64,000 nt of DNA from Panax quinquefolius. Taxonomy: Eukaryota > Streptophyta > Magnoliopsida > Apiales > Araliaceae. Positions 1 through 11,824 of the stretch are shown piece after piece (the stretch's first letter is position 1; each line of letters begins with the position of its first letter). The position numbers and the translations under genes are program-made. Below the pieces are notes generated by a model, which was not told where the DNA came from, did no database searches, and saw nothing but the letters and a program-made list of their open reading frames with translations. The stretch lies in the NCBI GenBank assembly GCA_020205615.1, contig CM035164.1, positions 121,764,307-121,828,306 on the forward strand, written 5' to 3'.

Positions 1-397
1 AGGACTTTTATCATGGGACAGAGGGAGTACTTTATTAATTGTTTTCATTCATAACATTATTCTGATATAATAATGATGAATATCATGGTTATCCAGGAAC
101 TTCTATTACATTCCATAATAATAGACTTTGTAGAAGAAAATAACTTCTTTCAATTTATTTGTTGTTTATAATTTTCTAGAAAAATAAATTATTTATTTTC
201 TTATATCACCCATAACTTCTCTCATTATTCTAAAAAAATTCTACATTGTATTAGTAGTTTTTAACTTTCCATCAAGGGGATCGATTACTATGAAATTGAT
301 TTTATTGTAAGTTGGTCAATTGACCAATACAGTGTTGGCACGCCTTGCATGTAAACACTGTATGGGCCAATTGACCAAAATTTAATTTCATGCTAAC
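1..397. other. AT-rich flank outside the retrotransposon nest
   Basis: No convincing coding frame, RNA gene or LTR homology is visible here. The only structure is a foldback at about 288-394, listed separately. Base 397 is the last base before the outermost LTR, and the five bases before that LTR read CTAAC, so this stretch is probably the original left flank of the whole nest. Confidence 0.5.
288..394. repeat. Foldback / MITE-like inverted repeat
   Basis: The left arm reads ATGAAATTGATTTTATT, then GGTCAATTGACCAATACAGTG. The right arm is nearly its reverse complement: CACTGTATGGGCCAATTGACC, then AAATTTAATTTCAT. About 20 bases separate the arms. Size and shape fit a small non-autonomous foldback or MITE. 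No clear target duplication was found and the family is unknown. Confidence 0.45.
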
Positions 398-959
398 TGT
401 GACGCCCCCAAAATAGGTATACAACACTCATTCTGAGTCGTCAAATACATGGTACATAAAGCAAACGACAATTTCAATAATACAATTGTCGTGCAAAATA
501 CGACAACACATACTGTGAGTTTTAAATACAAATATTGTCTTCTAGACAATATCCACACTCAAATAAGTCCTCATTATAATTATTCAAACACTATTTTATA
601 GAAATAGTGAGGACTGCTAAAACATCTTTCTAGAACCATCACTCCATACCCCGACTAGATCCTGCTATGTTCTCACCTCCTGAGAAGAAAAATGGAACAA
701 AAAGGAAAAGGGTGAGCTCAACTAGCCCAGTAAAGAATATTATGACTAAGATAATATACAACAAATTATCATTAGTTTTCAACAGAAAAAATCGATAAAA
801 TATAATAGACAAAAAAATTTTAGATCAACAATCGCAATAAAACAAAGAATCCATTAGAAGAGTCAAGTAGAGAATGAGTTTTACTATCTTCTAAGATTTA
901 AAAGTCCATCACCAATATTTTATCCATGTAACAACAATCAATATACATCTTTAATCAAA

Positions 960-1105
960 TATTCATCTTTGCACTACAAAGGCCAAAGATATTCATTTCA
1001 GATCACCAATTAGTCATGTTCATCTCAACACTGCTCATCTTTTGCACTACGGGCCAAAGATATTCATCAGTTAATCATTCATCTTTGCATTACAAGCTAA
1101 AGATA
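960..1105 (-). repeat. Hairpin minisatellite in the outer LTR
   Basis: About four units carry the core ATCTTTGCACTAC, a short loop, then CAAAGATATTCATC. ATCTTTG and CAAAGAT are complementary, so each unit can fold. The same array recurs at the equivalent place in the LTRs at 6090-6290 and 8360-8510. Confidence 0.65.
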
Positions 1106-1339
1106 TTCGGTAATATCATCATTTAAGACTGAGGATGATGAAAAATATTTTAAAGAAAACGAATCCAGTGAGACAGAAGGACAAATAGTAAGGATTCGTA
1201 TAACAGTTTATCCAAGATCAATAATACTTCATAATAACCAATTGTGAAGCAGAATTCAAAAATAAAGATCAAAACATGGATACAATCAAAGATAGTAACC
1301 ATAATAGACATTTTGGACAAAAAGAAAAATTTTCATTTT

Positions 1340-1410
1340 TCGGTGAATAGCGTCGTATTCGTGAATAGTGTTGTATACGTGAATAGTGCCGTATACGTGA
1401 ATAGTAACCC
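1340..1410. repeat. Tandem repeat of about 18 bp (GTGAATAG units)
   Basis: Four units of the form GTGAATAGTGTCGTATAC follow one another. Related and longer runs occur in the other LTRs of this subtype at 6510-6720 and 13508-13690. Confidence 0.6.
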
Positions 1411-2293
1411 CGACACAAAAAGTTCCAAATTTGATAAAAAGTTCAGACCAATATTTCGGCATAATGATATTGAAGAAAATAATATCATTTAAGAAGAAAA
1501 CAACATCCCTTACCTCAAAATAACAGTACTTCTGATCGGAATATCGGTATAAGGCTGAAAGAAACTTGCACTGATAAATATAAACTCACAAAGTATCTAA
1601 ATACTCACAAAATACGCTCGATAATAGAGAGAGAGAGAGAGAAATCTTATGTTTCTGGTGTGATTTTCAATTCTAACTTAGCCCTTTATTTATAGGAAAA
1701 TGTTAGCACGCCGAAGCAGACTTGACTTGCTACTTGATGGCTTTACTTGCTACTATTGCCACCCACCACATTTGAAATAAAATTCAGCACATTTCTTCAC
1801 CAACCACAAGTGGGGCCCACTCAATTCTAGAATTTTCCACCAAAATTATTTATAAACCTAATTTTCGAATAAGTCACATCATAAAATTCATAACAAATCA
1901 TACGTTCATTTTTAACGGTTCAAAATTTATGGACATATACTCAACTTATATATGTATAACATATCCAAAAATCACAACGATCCAACTATTTGATTAAAAA
2001 TTATAACTCACACAATAGAGTAAGTAAGAATCGATTTTGATCTTTTAATACCTCTAATTCGATAAAATACTGATAAAAAACCTCAACATTAATTCCTTTA
2101 TTTATAACCACATAAATAAATCCATCATTTATATTCACATCAAATAAATATTTCCTTATCATATAAATCAATAATTAATTATTCACAAATAATATTACAG
2201 AATCACAATAATGGCAACCAGGCCATTCTTAGGAAAGAGGGGGCTTTCCAATAAAGATTTCTCCTTACTGGCGCGCAATTAGGCAACCAAACT

Positions 2294-2320
2294 TGTGACG
2301 CCCCCAAAATAAGTATACAT
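2294..2320 (-). mobile_element. Element 4 left (3') LTR, first 27 bp
   Basis: TGTGACGCCCCCAAAATAAG then TATACAT is the terminal piece of a minus-strand LTR. It is cut off at TACAT by the start of element 1. The same LTR continues at 22510, after the second copy of TACAT. This short remnant fixes the insertion order. Confidence 0.75.
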
Positions 2321-2984
2321 TGTAAGACCCCAACTTTTATAAATAAAGATCAATTTTCTATAAATATTATTTTTGAATATTATGGAGTAAATTTGATATA
2401 ATGTTATAGTTGTGGGTAATATTTATAAATTTTATAAAGTAAGCAAGTTGTTATAAAATATTCGTTTTGTCAGGGAATATTCGTACGACGGCACAATCAT
2501 TGGTGGACCCCACAACGAAATTATTGTCGGATTGAGAAAACGATAAAAATACTTTATGAAAATAACGGCGGAGGTGTTACCGTTAAAACTGTTGAACTAC
2601 CCTAAGAGTAAAAGTAATGAATACGTCTGGCGTGGTTGCATAAGTAGCACACAAGATTGATTATTGATGCTTACGTGAGAAGTCACTCACCTATACTCAA
2701 TTATTGCTACAAAGAATTGGCGTGATCATATCTCTTATATTATTGACTCAATTATTGTCACAATTATCATCTCAGATAATGTGTTATATTATTAAATCAA
2801 TAACCGAGACGACAAGTTATAAATGATTAATAATTGTTGAAAGATTAAATAGGTGTTGATTAAAAATAAAATGATTTGTGGTAATATTTATTCAATCCTT
2901 GATGTATGTAAAGAGTCTATTATGAGACGTTTGTGGTAAGTTTGGTTATTTTATGGGGCCCCATATGTCATCATCTAAGAGTCC

Positions 2985-3230
2985 TTCAATCGATAGTAAT
3001 TACCTTCATCAATAAGTAATTACCTTCGCTAATAGTAATTACCTTCATCAATAGTAATTACCTTCGCCAATAAGTAACTACCTTTACCAGACGTCCAAAC
3101 CACTTGCCGCTTTAATATTACAAAAGGCCGAACCAATTGTCATTTCACATTACAGGTGCATCAAACCACTTTTCTTTTCACATCACCGACCATCAAGCCA
3201 CTTGCCTTTTCACATTTCAAGTGTTAAGCT
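2985..3230 (+). repeat. U3 direct repeats upstream of the TATA box
   Basis: Five units of about 20 bp, of the form ATCAATAGTAATTACCTTC, run to about 3090. Several units of about 32-38 bp built on CAAACCACTTGCCTTTTCAC follow to about 3230. They end just upstream of the TATA box at 3241, where enhancer repeats usually lie in retrotransposon LTRs. The 3' LTR has four of the 20-bp units at 20745-20820. Enhancer function is inferred. Confidence 0.6.
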
Positions 3231-3240
3231 AGAAATCTTC

Positions 3241-3249
3241 TATAAATAG
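3241..3249 (+). promoter_or_regulatory. TATA box of element 1 5' LTR
   Basis: TATAAATAG lies within TTCTATAAATAGAGGCC. It is followed about 50 bp later by a GA-rich leader. The 3' LTR has the same motif at 20971-20979, and the minus LTRs have it inverted at 32110, 34619 and 41556. Transcription would start near 3270. Confidence 0.7.
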
Positions 3250-3409
3250 AGGCCTAGTGCTTTCATTATTTTCACTTAATTCATTCAAGCTATAGAGAGA
3301 GAAAGTATATAGAGAATAAGAGAGAAAGAAGAAGAGTATTCATTACTACACTACTTCAAAGATTCAATCTACTAATGTAAGGGGTGTTATTCTTTCTTAT
3401 TCATGAAGA

Positions 3410-3740
3410 GAGAACTGCTGTTATTCCACCGCTTATTATTCTCGCTGGAATAACTCAGTATAACGCCGGTTTACCCTATACTTGGTGACATTCTTCTATT
3501 ATTCTTGGAACATCATGTATGTCAGTGTTTTACCACACCCACCGGTTCCGCTTTTTATTATTATTCTGTTGGAACATCCTGCATGTGTGTTTTACATGTG
3601 ACCTGGTTCCGCTTTATTATTATTATTCTGCTTGGAATCATCACATGCGTGTGTTTTACACCGACCGGTTCCGCTCTTTATTATTTTGTTGGAACATCCT
3701 GCTTGCAAAATTTTGCCTCGACCGTTCCGTTATTATTATT
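3410..3740 (+). repeat. Array of hairpin units in LTR R/U5
   Basis: Units of about 62 bp each carry an inverted pair around a TTTATTATT-rich loop. The first is GTTATTCC ... GGAATAAC. Later ones are GGTTCCG ... TTGGAACATC, starting near 3543, 3606, 3667 and 3723. The spacer usually holds TGCATGTGTGTTTTAC. The array recurs in every LTR of this subtype (21130-21420; reversed at 23220-23530, 31670-31960, 33930-34440, 40860-41350). The small open frames here are by-products of the repeat. Confidence 0.65.
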
Positions 3741-4803
3741 TTGTTGAATAACTCTATCTATGCGAAGTATCGCATGCATGGTGATTTCTTTTGTTATTCC
3801 ATTCTTTATTATACTCAGTTGGTTAAAGTTTTGACTTCTATACTCCATGAAATTAGTAGAATATCCTTGATATTTTCACTTCACCCAGTATCTTTTCATG
3901 GAAATATTCTTCTGATCATTCTTGAATTTTACTCTACAAAGCAGTATCATGTTGACAATTTGGACATTATTAGTTCTTGGATAAATTAATTCTTGAACTT
4001 GTTTTATTGAATTCTTATATCATTGTCATCATCCTCATGTTTATATTATGTTGAAAGTCATTTGTGGCCTGTAGTGCATAGATGGACTTGGTATGATTAT
4101 GACCAGGGATTATTCGGTGTAATCATGACCGTAATGTTACAAATGATGTGGTAAAAGTTATCATTGGCCCGTAGTGCATTGATGGACAGTTGTTGGCGTG
4201 ATCATGACCATTAATGAATACACGAATGTCCTTGGCTGTAGTGCATGGATAATTTGTGGTCGTGATACTAAAGAATATCCTTGGCCGTAGGGGTGATTCG
4301 ATGATGTGGATTATTTATTAAGCTGAGTCCCAGCGATAAAAGTGATGAAAAACCTTTTAAATCTTAAAAGATAGTAGATTTTATTCTCTACTTGACTCTT
4401 TTAATGGATTGCTTGTTCCGTCGCAGCTTAAACTTGATGTTGTTATATTTTATCGCTTTAACATCATTTGAGGCTAACGATAATTTATTCTCGCATTATC
4501 TTAGTCATAATATTTCTTCTTGGCTAGTTGAGCTCACCCTTTCTTTCACCGTTCTCTTCGTGAAATGAGAACATAACAGGGACTAGTCGGGGAACGGAGT
4601 GACGGTCTAGAGAATAGCATTAGTAGTCCTCACTATTTTGTGTTTGTATAATCTCTAGTAGACAATAATTGTATTCAAACTCACAGTTATGCTTTGTCGT
4701 ATTGTACACGACAGTTGTATTAGTAAGTTGTATTTGAATTTTGTACCATGTATCCGATTTACCCAAGATAGGGATGTATACCTAATTTTGGGGGCGTCAC
4801 AAT

Positions 4804-4820
4804 TGGTATCGAGCTTAGGA
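4804..4820 (+). other. Primer binding site of element 1
   Basis: TGGTATCGAGCTTAGGA follows the 5' LTR after two bases. It resembles the initiator tRNA-Met PBS (TGGTATCAGAGC) with a base pair missing in the middle. The same variant is in element 3 (39838-39853, reversed), so it is either the family's real PBS or a shared sequence error. Confidence 0.7.
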
Positions 4821-4988
4821 TATGATCCTGGCTAAGATGTGAGAATAGTACTAGGAGGGAGAGATGGGGAATTCTTCGCTAGTATGACCTACCCAAGTTT
4901 ATGTGGTATTTAATTGGTCGGTCATTAATTTAGGGATAATATGTTACCTGGGTTAATTAACCTTTGTTTTGTGGCGATGATCTCGAAA

Positions 4989-5517
4989 ATGACATCCGAG
5001 AATGTTGAGAATAGCAATGGAGCACAAAGCACCGCCGATTCACCACATATCAATAATCGATAATGTGCATCGTGGCGACGACAACCTTATGCAAACAACA
5101 ACTCGACCAAATGATGAATGATCAAATGTTCAGGGGCTTTATGCAATTCATGCAACAACAAAGTAGAGCTGGCTCTCATCCCAAAATGCGGTGGAAACAC
5201 TTCGAAAACTCTCGGGCGATCCAATGAATGAGCAGTTCAGTCTTTGGGACCACCGGAGTTTAAGGGAGAGCCAAAACCACTTATGGGGAAGCATGAATAA
5301 AGCGATTACCAAGATATTTGATGTCTTGGGATGCTCCGAGGAGCAAAGGTTCCTTTTTGCCGCTTTTATGTTGCGCGGAGAGGCGAGATTCTTGGTGGGA
5401 ATCGGTAAAACGTACTCAACTTCTTTGTCAGATCAAGATGTCTTGGGAGAAGTTCCAAGAGCTGTTCAACGACAAATACTTTCCCGAAAGTATTCGTCAC
5501 ACGAAGAAGATGGAGTT
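4989..5517 (+). pseudogene. Element 1 gag, 5' part (interrupted)
   Basis: The likely start is ATG at 4989, encoding MTSENVENSNGAQS; element 3 has a matching MASENVENSNGA start. Further on, at 5318-5517, a retrotransposon-gag domain segment is readable (WWESVKRTQLL, then MSWEKFQELFNDKYFPES). Stops and frame changes break the region. It is cut off at 5517 by LTR C, so the rest of the capsid region is missing and only late gag is recovered after 16583. Confidence 0.7.
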
Positions 5518-6509
5518 TGTGACGCCCCTAAAATAGGTATACATCACCCATTCTGAGTCACCAAATACATGGTACAGAAACAACTACAACTTCATTAATA
5601 CAATTGTCGTGCAAAATACGACAACACATGAACTGTGATTTTAAATACAAATATTGTCTTCTAGACAATATCCACACTCAAATAAGTCCTCATTACAATT
5701 ATTGATACACTATTTTACAAAATAGTGAGGACTACTAAAACAACCTGTCTTGAACCATTACTCCACACCCCACTAGTTCTCGCTATATTCTCGCGTCTCC
5801 GAGAAGAAAAAAAAATGGAACAAAAAGGAAAAAGGGTGAGCTCAACTAGCCCAAGAAAAAGAATATTATGACTAAGATATTGTACAACAAATTATCCTTA
5901 GTCTTCAACAGAAAAAAACTGATAGAATACAATGAGATAACAAGTTTTAGATCAACAATCGCAATGGAAACAACAATTCCTTAGAAGATTTAAGTAGAGA
6001 ATGAAATCTACTATCATCTATGAATTTAAAAGTCCATCATCGATATTTTATCCTGTAACATCAATCAATATACATCACAAATCAAATATTCATCTTTGCA
6101 CTACAAAGCCAAAGATATTCATCACCGTCATGTTCATCTCAACACCTGTTCATCTTTGCACTACGAGCCAAAGATATTCATCAGTTGGTCATGTTCATCT
6201 AAACACCTGTTTATCTTTGCACTACGGGCAAAAGATATTCATCAGAAAATCATTCATCTTTGCACTACAGGCCAAAGATATTCAGTAATATCATCATTTA
6301 GGACTGAGGATGATGAAAAATATTTTAAAGGAAACGAATCCAGTGAAACAAAAGAACAAATATTATACTTTACACTATCCAAGTTCAAAAATATTTCATA
6401 AATAATCAGAGTGGAGTAAAATTCAAGAATGAAGACCAAAACATAGATCCAATCCAAGATAGGAATCATAACAGACGATCTTGGACACGAAAAAGAAAAA
6501 TTAAATTTT

Positions 6510-6720
6510 TCGTGAATAGTGTCGTATTCGTGAATAAGTCAGAGTATCGTGAATAATGTAAGATATACATGAATAGTAACTCGACACTAAAAGATAGAAA
6601 TTTCACAAAAAAAATCATCACGCTTCGTGAATAGTACTCGTGAATAAGAACTCGTGAATAAGAACTCATGAATAAGAACTTGTGAATAGTAACTCATGAA
6701 TAAGAACTCATCTTAATAAG
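6510..6720. repeat. GTGAATA tandem repeats
   Basis: Repeated units of 14-18 bp of the form CTCGTGAATAAGAA fill this stretch, with variation between CGTGAATA and CATGAATA. It matches the reversed TTACTATTCATGAG repeats at 13508-13690. Confidence 0.65.
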
Positions 6721-7046
6721 AACCCCCATACATGAAAAAGTTCCAAATTTGATAAAATTTCCAACCAATATTTCTAATAATGATATTGAAGAAATAATAT
6801 CATTTTCGAATAAAATAACATCCCTTACCTCGTAAAGAATTGTACTTAACCGGAATACTTGGATATAGTCTTTGAAAGAACTTGCACTTAGTATATAAAG
6901 CAATACTCAAAGTACTAAAATACTCACAAGAATACGCTCGATATATAGAGAGAGAAATCTTTAGTTTCTGGTGTGATTTTCAATTCTAACCTAAGCACCC
7001 TATTTATAGGAAATTGCTTAGAACACCGAAGCAGAAAATTTAATAT

Positions 7047-7048
<2 letters not shown>

Positions 7049-7096
<48 letters not shown>
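7049..7096. repeat. (AT)n microsatellite
   Basis: About 24 uninterrupted AT dinucleotides lie inside LTR C, just upstream of its TATA box on the minus strand. The intact LTR at 7811-10284 lacks this run, so it expanded in this copy. Confidence 0.9.
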
Positions 7097-7098
<2 letters not shown>

Positions 7099-7810
7099 CT
7101 ATGCACACATTCAAGGATCTGAATTCAGCCATGCTTAACAAAAAAGTGAGTCCCACCAACCACAAAAAAAAACATGTTTTAAATAATTTTTGTAATAAAA
7201 TAAATTCAGACCCAATATTCCGGAACTTCAATAATTCATAATAAATAGCCCTTTTGTCAGAAAATTCGAATCTCGCGAGTTTTTATAGAAAATTCAATTC
7301 TCTACAACTTTACAGAAGAAAGTTTTTCCAAATTCCAAACAGAAATTGACCGAAATCCACAAACGGGCGATTTTACAAACTATAATCAAATTTCAGTCAA
7401 GAAATGGGTCCACAGACATGTTTAACATGTTTTAAACAACTTTTGCAACAAAAATAATCTTCCTCCTCATATACTCATATATCCCACATTCATTGTAAAA
7501 ATATCACCATTATTATATTATAATTATATAATAAAATATTATTTTATCAGAAAAGATAAAATATCAATTTTTAACAATTGTCACTTTAAAAATTTTCTCC
7601 ATCTATATCCACATAAAATCAATATTTTCCTCATCATATAAATCAATAATTAATTATTCACAAATAATATCACAGAATCACAAGATCTTTGCAACCGTGC
7701 TGCTCCCAGAGAAAGAGAGGGCTTTCAATAAGAATTTCTTCATCTTGGCAAGAATTAGGTGACCAAACCTCTCCTTAGACGAGAACTTTCTAGACATTGT
7801 CAATAATGTT

Positions 7811-10284
7811 TGTGACACCCCCAAAATAGGTATGCAACATCCATTCTGAGTCGCCAAATACATGGTACAGAAAGCAAACTACAACTTCAATAATACAATT
7901 GTCGTGCAAAAATACGACAACACATACTGTGAGTTTAAATACAAATATTGTCTTCTGATAATATCCACACTCAAATAAGTCCTCGTTATAATTATTCAAA
8001 CACTATTTTACGAAAATAGTGAGGATCTCTAAAACATCTTTCTAGAACCATCACTCCGCACTCCCGACTAGTTCTCGCTATGTTCTCACCTCCCGAGAAA
8101 AATAGAACAAAAGGAAAAGGGTGAGCTCAACTAGCTCAAGAAGAATATTATGACTAAAGATAATATACAACAAATTATCGTTAGTCTTCAACAGGAAAAA
8201 TCGATAAAATATAATAGCCAACAAGTTTTAGATCAACAACTGCAGCGGAGACAATAATCCATTAGAAGAGTTAAGTAGAGAATGAGTTCTACTATCTTCT
8301 AAGATATAAAAGTCCATCATCAATATTTTATCCTCAGAATAACAATCAATATACATCTTTAATCAAATATTCATCTTTGCACTACAAACCCAAAGATATT
8401 CATTTGTATCACCAAATAGGTCATGTTCATCTCAACACTGCTCATCTTTGCACGACGGGCCAAAGATATTCATCGATTAATCATTTATCTTTTACTACAG
8501 AAGATATTTAGTAATATCATCATTTAGGACCGAGGATGATGAAAAATATTTTAAAGAAAAACGAATCCAAAGAAAACGGAAGGACAAATAGTAGGGATTC
8601 AGATAACGGTTTATCCAAGATCAATAATACTTCATAAATACCAATTTTGAAATGAATTCAAGATCAAAACATGGATATAATCAAAGATAGTAACCATAAT
8701 AGATATCTTGGACAAAAGAAGAAAATTTCATTTTTCGATGAATAGTGTCGATTCGTGAATAAGTGCCATATATCGTGAATAGTCAGATATCGTGAATAAG
8801 TAACCCCACACAAAAAGTTTCATATTTGATAAAATTTAGATCAATACTTGGCATAATGATATTGAAGAAATAATATCATATATGAAGAAAATAACATCCC
8901 TTACCTCAAAATATCGCAATTACGATCGTAATATATCGGATAAAATTTGAAAAACTTGCACCGATGAATAGAAACTCACAAAGTATCTAAATACTCACAA
9001 AATACACTCAATAATCTAGAGAGAGAAGAGAAAAACTTGTTTCGGTGTGATTTTCAATTCTAACTTAGCCCTCTATTTATAGGAAAATGTTAGCAGACTT
9101 GACCTGCAACCTGATGGCTTTACCTGCTACTATTCCCACCCATCACATTTGAAATAAATTCAGCACATTTCTTCACCAACCACAAGTGGGGCCCACTCAA
9201 TTCTAGAATTTTCCACCAAAATCATTTATAAACTAAATTTTTCAATCAGACACCTCTTAAAATTCATAACAAATCATACGTTCATTTTTAACAGTTCGAA
9301 ATTTGTGGACATATACTCAACTTATATATGTATAACATATCCAAAAATAACAACGATCCAATGGTCGGATTAAAAATTTTAACTCACACAATATATCTCA
9401 AAAACACTGGTTTAATTTTTAATACCTTCATTCCGACAAAAATACTGATAAAACACCTCAATATTAACTCCTTCATTTTTAACCACAATAAATATATCCA
9501 ACATTTATATCCACATAAAATTAATATTTTCCTCATCATATAAATCAACAATTAATTATTCACAAATAATATTACAGAATCACAAGATCTTGGCAACCGG
9601 TAGTTCTCAGAAAGAGGGGATTTCCAATAAGAATTTCTCCTTCTTGGGCGCGCAATTAGGTGACCAAACCTCTCCTTAGATGTAACTTTCTAGACATTGC
9701 CAATAATGTTATCTAATAATATTATTCAGATAATATGAATTATTGATTTGATAATGGAAAATACCTTGTCAATGACAATTATTAAAACAACAATAATATA
9801 AAATATCAACGCAATAATTATTGAATCAAAAATAAAATATTGAACAAGAATTATCGTAACAATTATTGAGTAGTGCCTTCTTACGTAAGAATCAATAATT
9901 GGTGCAATACTGGTGCTTCTTGCACAAACAACGCCAGACATCGTGTTTTAACCACCGGTATTTCAACAAGATAATACTTGAACAAGCTACCAAGTATTTA
10001 TAAAACAACTTATACTTGTCGCTTTCTTCATCCAATCGCTTTCCGTTATGGGGCCCATAAAAAGCTACAACCGTATTGCATTTAATATTCCCGACGGAAG
10101 AATATTTCACGACCAAACGAATATTCTCCGACAACAAACGATAGTATTTTATAACCACTTGCTTATTTAAAAATATTTAGATTTTACCCATAACTAACTA
10201 CATTAATCAAATCAACCCCTTACTATTTCAAAATAATAAATAGAGAAAATTAAATCTTCATTTATAAAAAGTTGGGGCTTTACA
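7811..10284 (-). mobile_element. Element 2 3' LTR, complete, minus strand
   Basis: It runs from TGTGACACCCCCAAAATAGG to AAAGTTGGGGCTTTACA and is 2474 bp. It is followed by CCTCCCCTCCTTATG, a reversed polypurine tract, and by minus-strand pol, so this is the 3' LTR of a minus element. It entered LTR C after AATGTT. An inverted TATA (CTATTTATA) is at 9073-9081. It belongs to the same subtype as the outer LTR and shares blocks with the solo LTR at 11830. Confidence 0.85.
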
Positions 10285-11824
10285 ACCTCCCCTCCTTATG
10301 AAATTTCGTCCTCGAAATTGACATGCGTAGGACATGCTCCTTCCCATCCAAGATCTTGACTGGTACCTCCTCGTACGTTAAATCTTCTGCTATCTCGTCT
10401 GGTTCTAACTCAATAATGTGGTTCGGGTCGTCCACATATTTACGTAACATTGAAACGCGAAAAATGTTATGAACACGCGTCATACTAGGCGGTAAAATGT
10501 GTCTATAGGCCACAATTCCTATTCGATCGAGGATTTGAAATCAACTAATAAATCGAAGGTTTGAGCTTTCCTCACATCGCCGATTCTCGCTTTTGGAATA
10601 ACGACTTCTTGCATCTTCTTCTTCATATTCATCAACTCCAAGTTTGTAGCTTGAGCAGCTTTAAATTTATCGATTAAAGTTGATTCTAATCGTATATTCG
10701 TTATCTTCATGCAGATTCTTGGAATCTTTAACTCTATCTCCATCTTTTGTAAGTCATACGAAATGGGTCTTTGTGTTAACAATATCGCACTCGTAAACGC
10801 ATATGATCTTTTACTCAACGCGTCAGCTACCACGTCCGTTTTTTTTTTCCAGGATGGTATTGAATGGTATGGTAGTAATCTTTCAATAGCTCAAGCCAAT
10901 GTCGTTGCCGCATGTTGAGTTCTTGGAAGCTCTTTTTATATTCCTCGCTCCATTCGAATTTTGTATCTCTACGAGTCAGCTGAGTTAATGGAGTAGCGAT
11001 TCGAGAAAATCTTTCCACGAATCTCCGATAATAACCAAATAAGCCTGAAAGCTACTTATTTCGATTAACGACTTAGGTTGCTCTCAATCGCGACTCATAT
11101 CCCAACCTTGATAAGACGTCACAATGACACCTATCGCTTTACTATCGTACAAATATGGCGTCCCCACGTGAAATTCCGGCTTCACATTCCACAAAGGAAG
11201 TCACCGGATAAAGGCTCTGTACAAACTTCTACAAAATGAATTTTTTTAACTCCTAAAGCTCAATAGAGCCATGAGATTTTAGAAATGGGTTTTTTACCGG
11301 GTTCAAAGTCGATACAAAATTCAGTATCACACTTTGGGAGTAAGCCAAGAAATTCTTTAGGAAATACATCAGGAAATTTATTAACAATAGAAATATCATT
11401 CAAATCTGACGTATTTTTGTTCAAGTCCATAACTTGGGCTAAAAAAACTTAACATCCGTTTTTCAATAAACGAATGACTTTATGGCTTGATATTAAAGTG
11501 TTTGACTTTAATGGTTTGGTTGCTTGAATTCGAATAACAGGTTGCTTAGGAATATGAAAACTAACAACCTTACGAAAGCAATCAATTTTGGCATGATGAG
11601 TAGTTAATCAATCAATCCCTAAAATCACATCAAAAGCAAGTATCTTTAAAGAAATAAGGTCAACAGGTAATGTGATGGTGCCAACTTGGATCAAACAAGA
11701 TTTATAAACAGTGGATGTAACGAAAGTTTCTTATAACGGAGTTTCAACAGATAAGTCAAAGTCTAATTTTCTCCGGAGTCAAGTTTAAACTTTGAGTACA
11801 AGCAGGAGAGATAAATGAATGGGT
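10285..11824 (-). pseudogene. Element 2 pol, internally deleted
   Basis: Read on the minus strand from right to left: protease region (about 11250-11824), a short linker, the very end of RT fused to the end of RNase H (10827-11018, [17 protein letters not shown] then LLKDYYHTIQYHPGK), the RNase H-integrase linker (10519-10833, starts VADALSKRS), then the integrase C terminus (10280-10513, PPSMTRVHNIFRVSMLRKYV). Most of RT, most of RNase H and the integrase core are absent. The copy is dead and would have depended on enzymes from other copies. Confidence 0.75.

Larger units (their letters stand above)
398..2293 (-). mobile_element. Outer Ty3/Gypsy LTR, left portion (split by element 4)
   Basis: This starts with TGTGACGCCCCCAAAATAGG, the reverse complement of the 3' end of this LTR family, and is homologous along its length to the complete minus LTR at 7811-10284. 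It stops at CCAAACT (2293), inside the motif that reads CCAAACCTCTCCTTAGA at about 9665. The rest resumes at 42649 after a copy of AAACT (42644-42648), so element 4 inserted here with TSD AAACT. The flanks CTAAC (393-397) and TTAAC (43279-43283) suggest a solo LTR with a one-base-decayed TSD. An inverted TATA-like TTTATTTATA is at 1685-1694. Confidence 0.8.
2321..4801 (+). mobile_element. Element 1 5' LTR
   Basis: The LTR runs from TGTAAGACCCCAACTTTTAT to GGGGGCGTCACA and is 2481 bp, at the long end for plant LTRs. A TATA box at 3241 divides it into about 0.92 kb of U3 and about 1.5 kb of R/U5. U3 holds direct repeats at about 2985-3230. R/U5 holds a purine-rich leader (3293-3340), a hairpin array (3410-3740) and a second degenerate array (4060-4300). 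The 3' partner at 20295 is shorter by one 212-bp deletion and many small indels. Confidence 0.85.
5518..7810 (-). mobile_element. LTR C: truncated minus-strand LTR inserted in element 1 gag
   Basis: It begins TGTGACGCCCCTAAAATAGG and matches the LTR at 7811-10284 until GACATTGTCAATAATGTT, where the next LTR starts. The remaining U3 (about 570 bp in the intact copy) is absent. Its partner end was probably lost in the deletion that also removed the right side of element 2. It contains the hairpin minisatellite (6090-6290), 16-bp repeats (6510-6720), an inverted TATA at about 7000-7008 and an AT microsatellite. Confidence 0.75.

Noticed and set aside
3505..3989. Overlapping open frames of 80 and 156 aa in the 5' LTR, and similar frames at 21131, 31504, 33794 and 40687
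   Set aside because: They lie in the hairpin arrays of LTR R/U5 and recur on opposite strands in different copies. They are composition by-products, not genes.
6924..7231. Minus frames with Tyr-Ile runs
   Set aside because: They read through the (AT)n microsatellite. The same is true at 45132-45332, 55903-56103 and 57410-57592.
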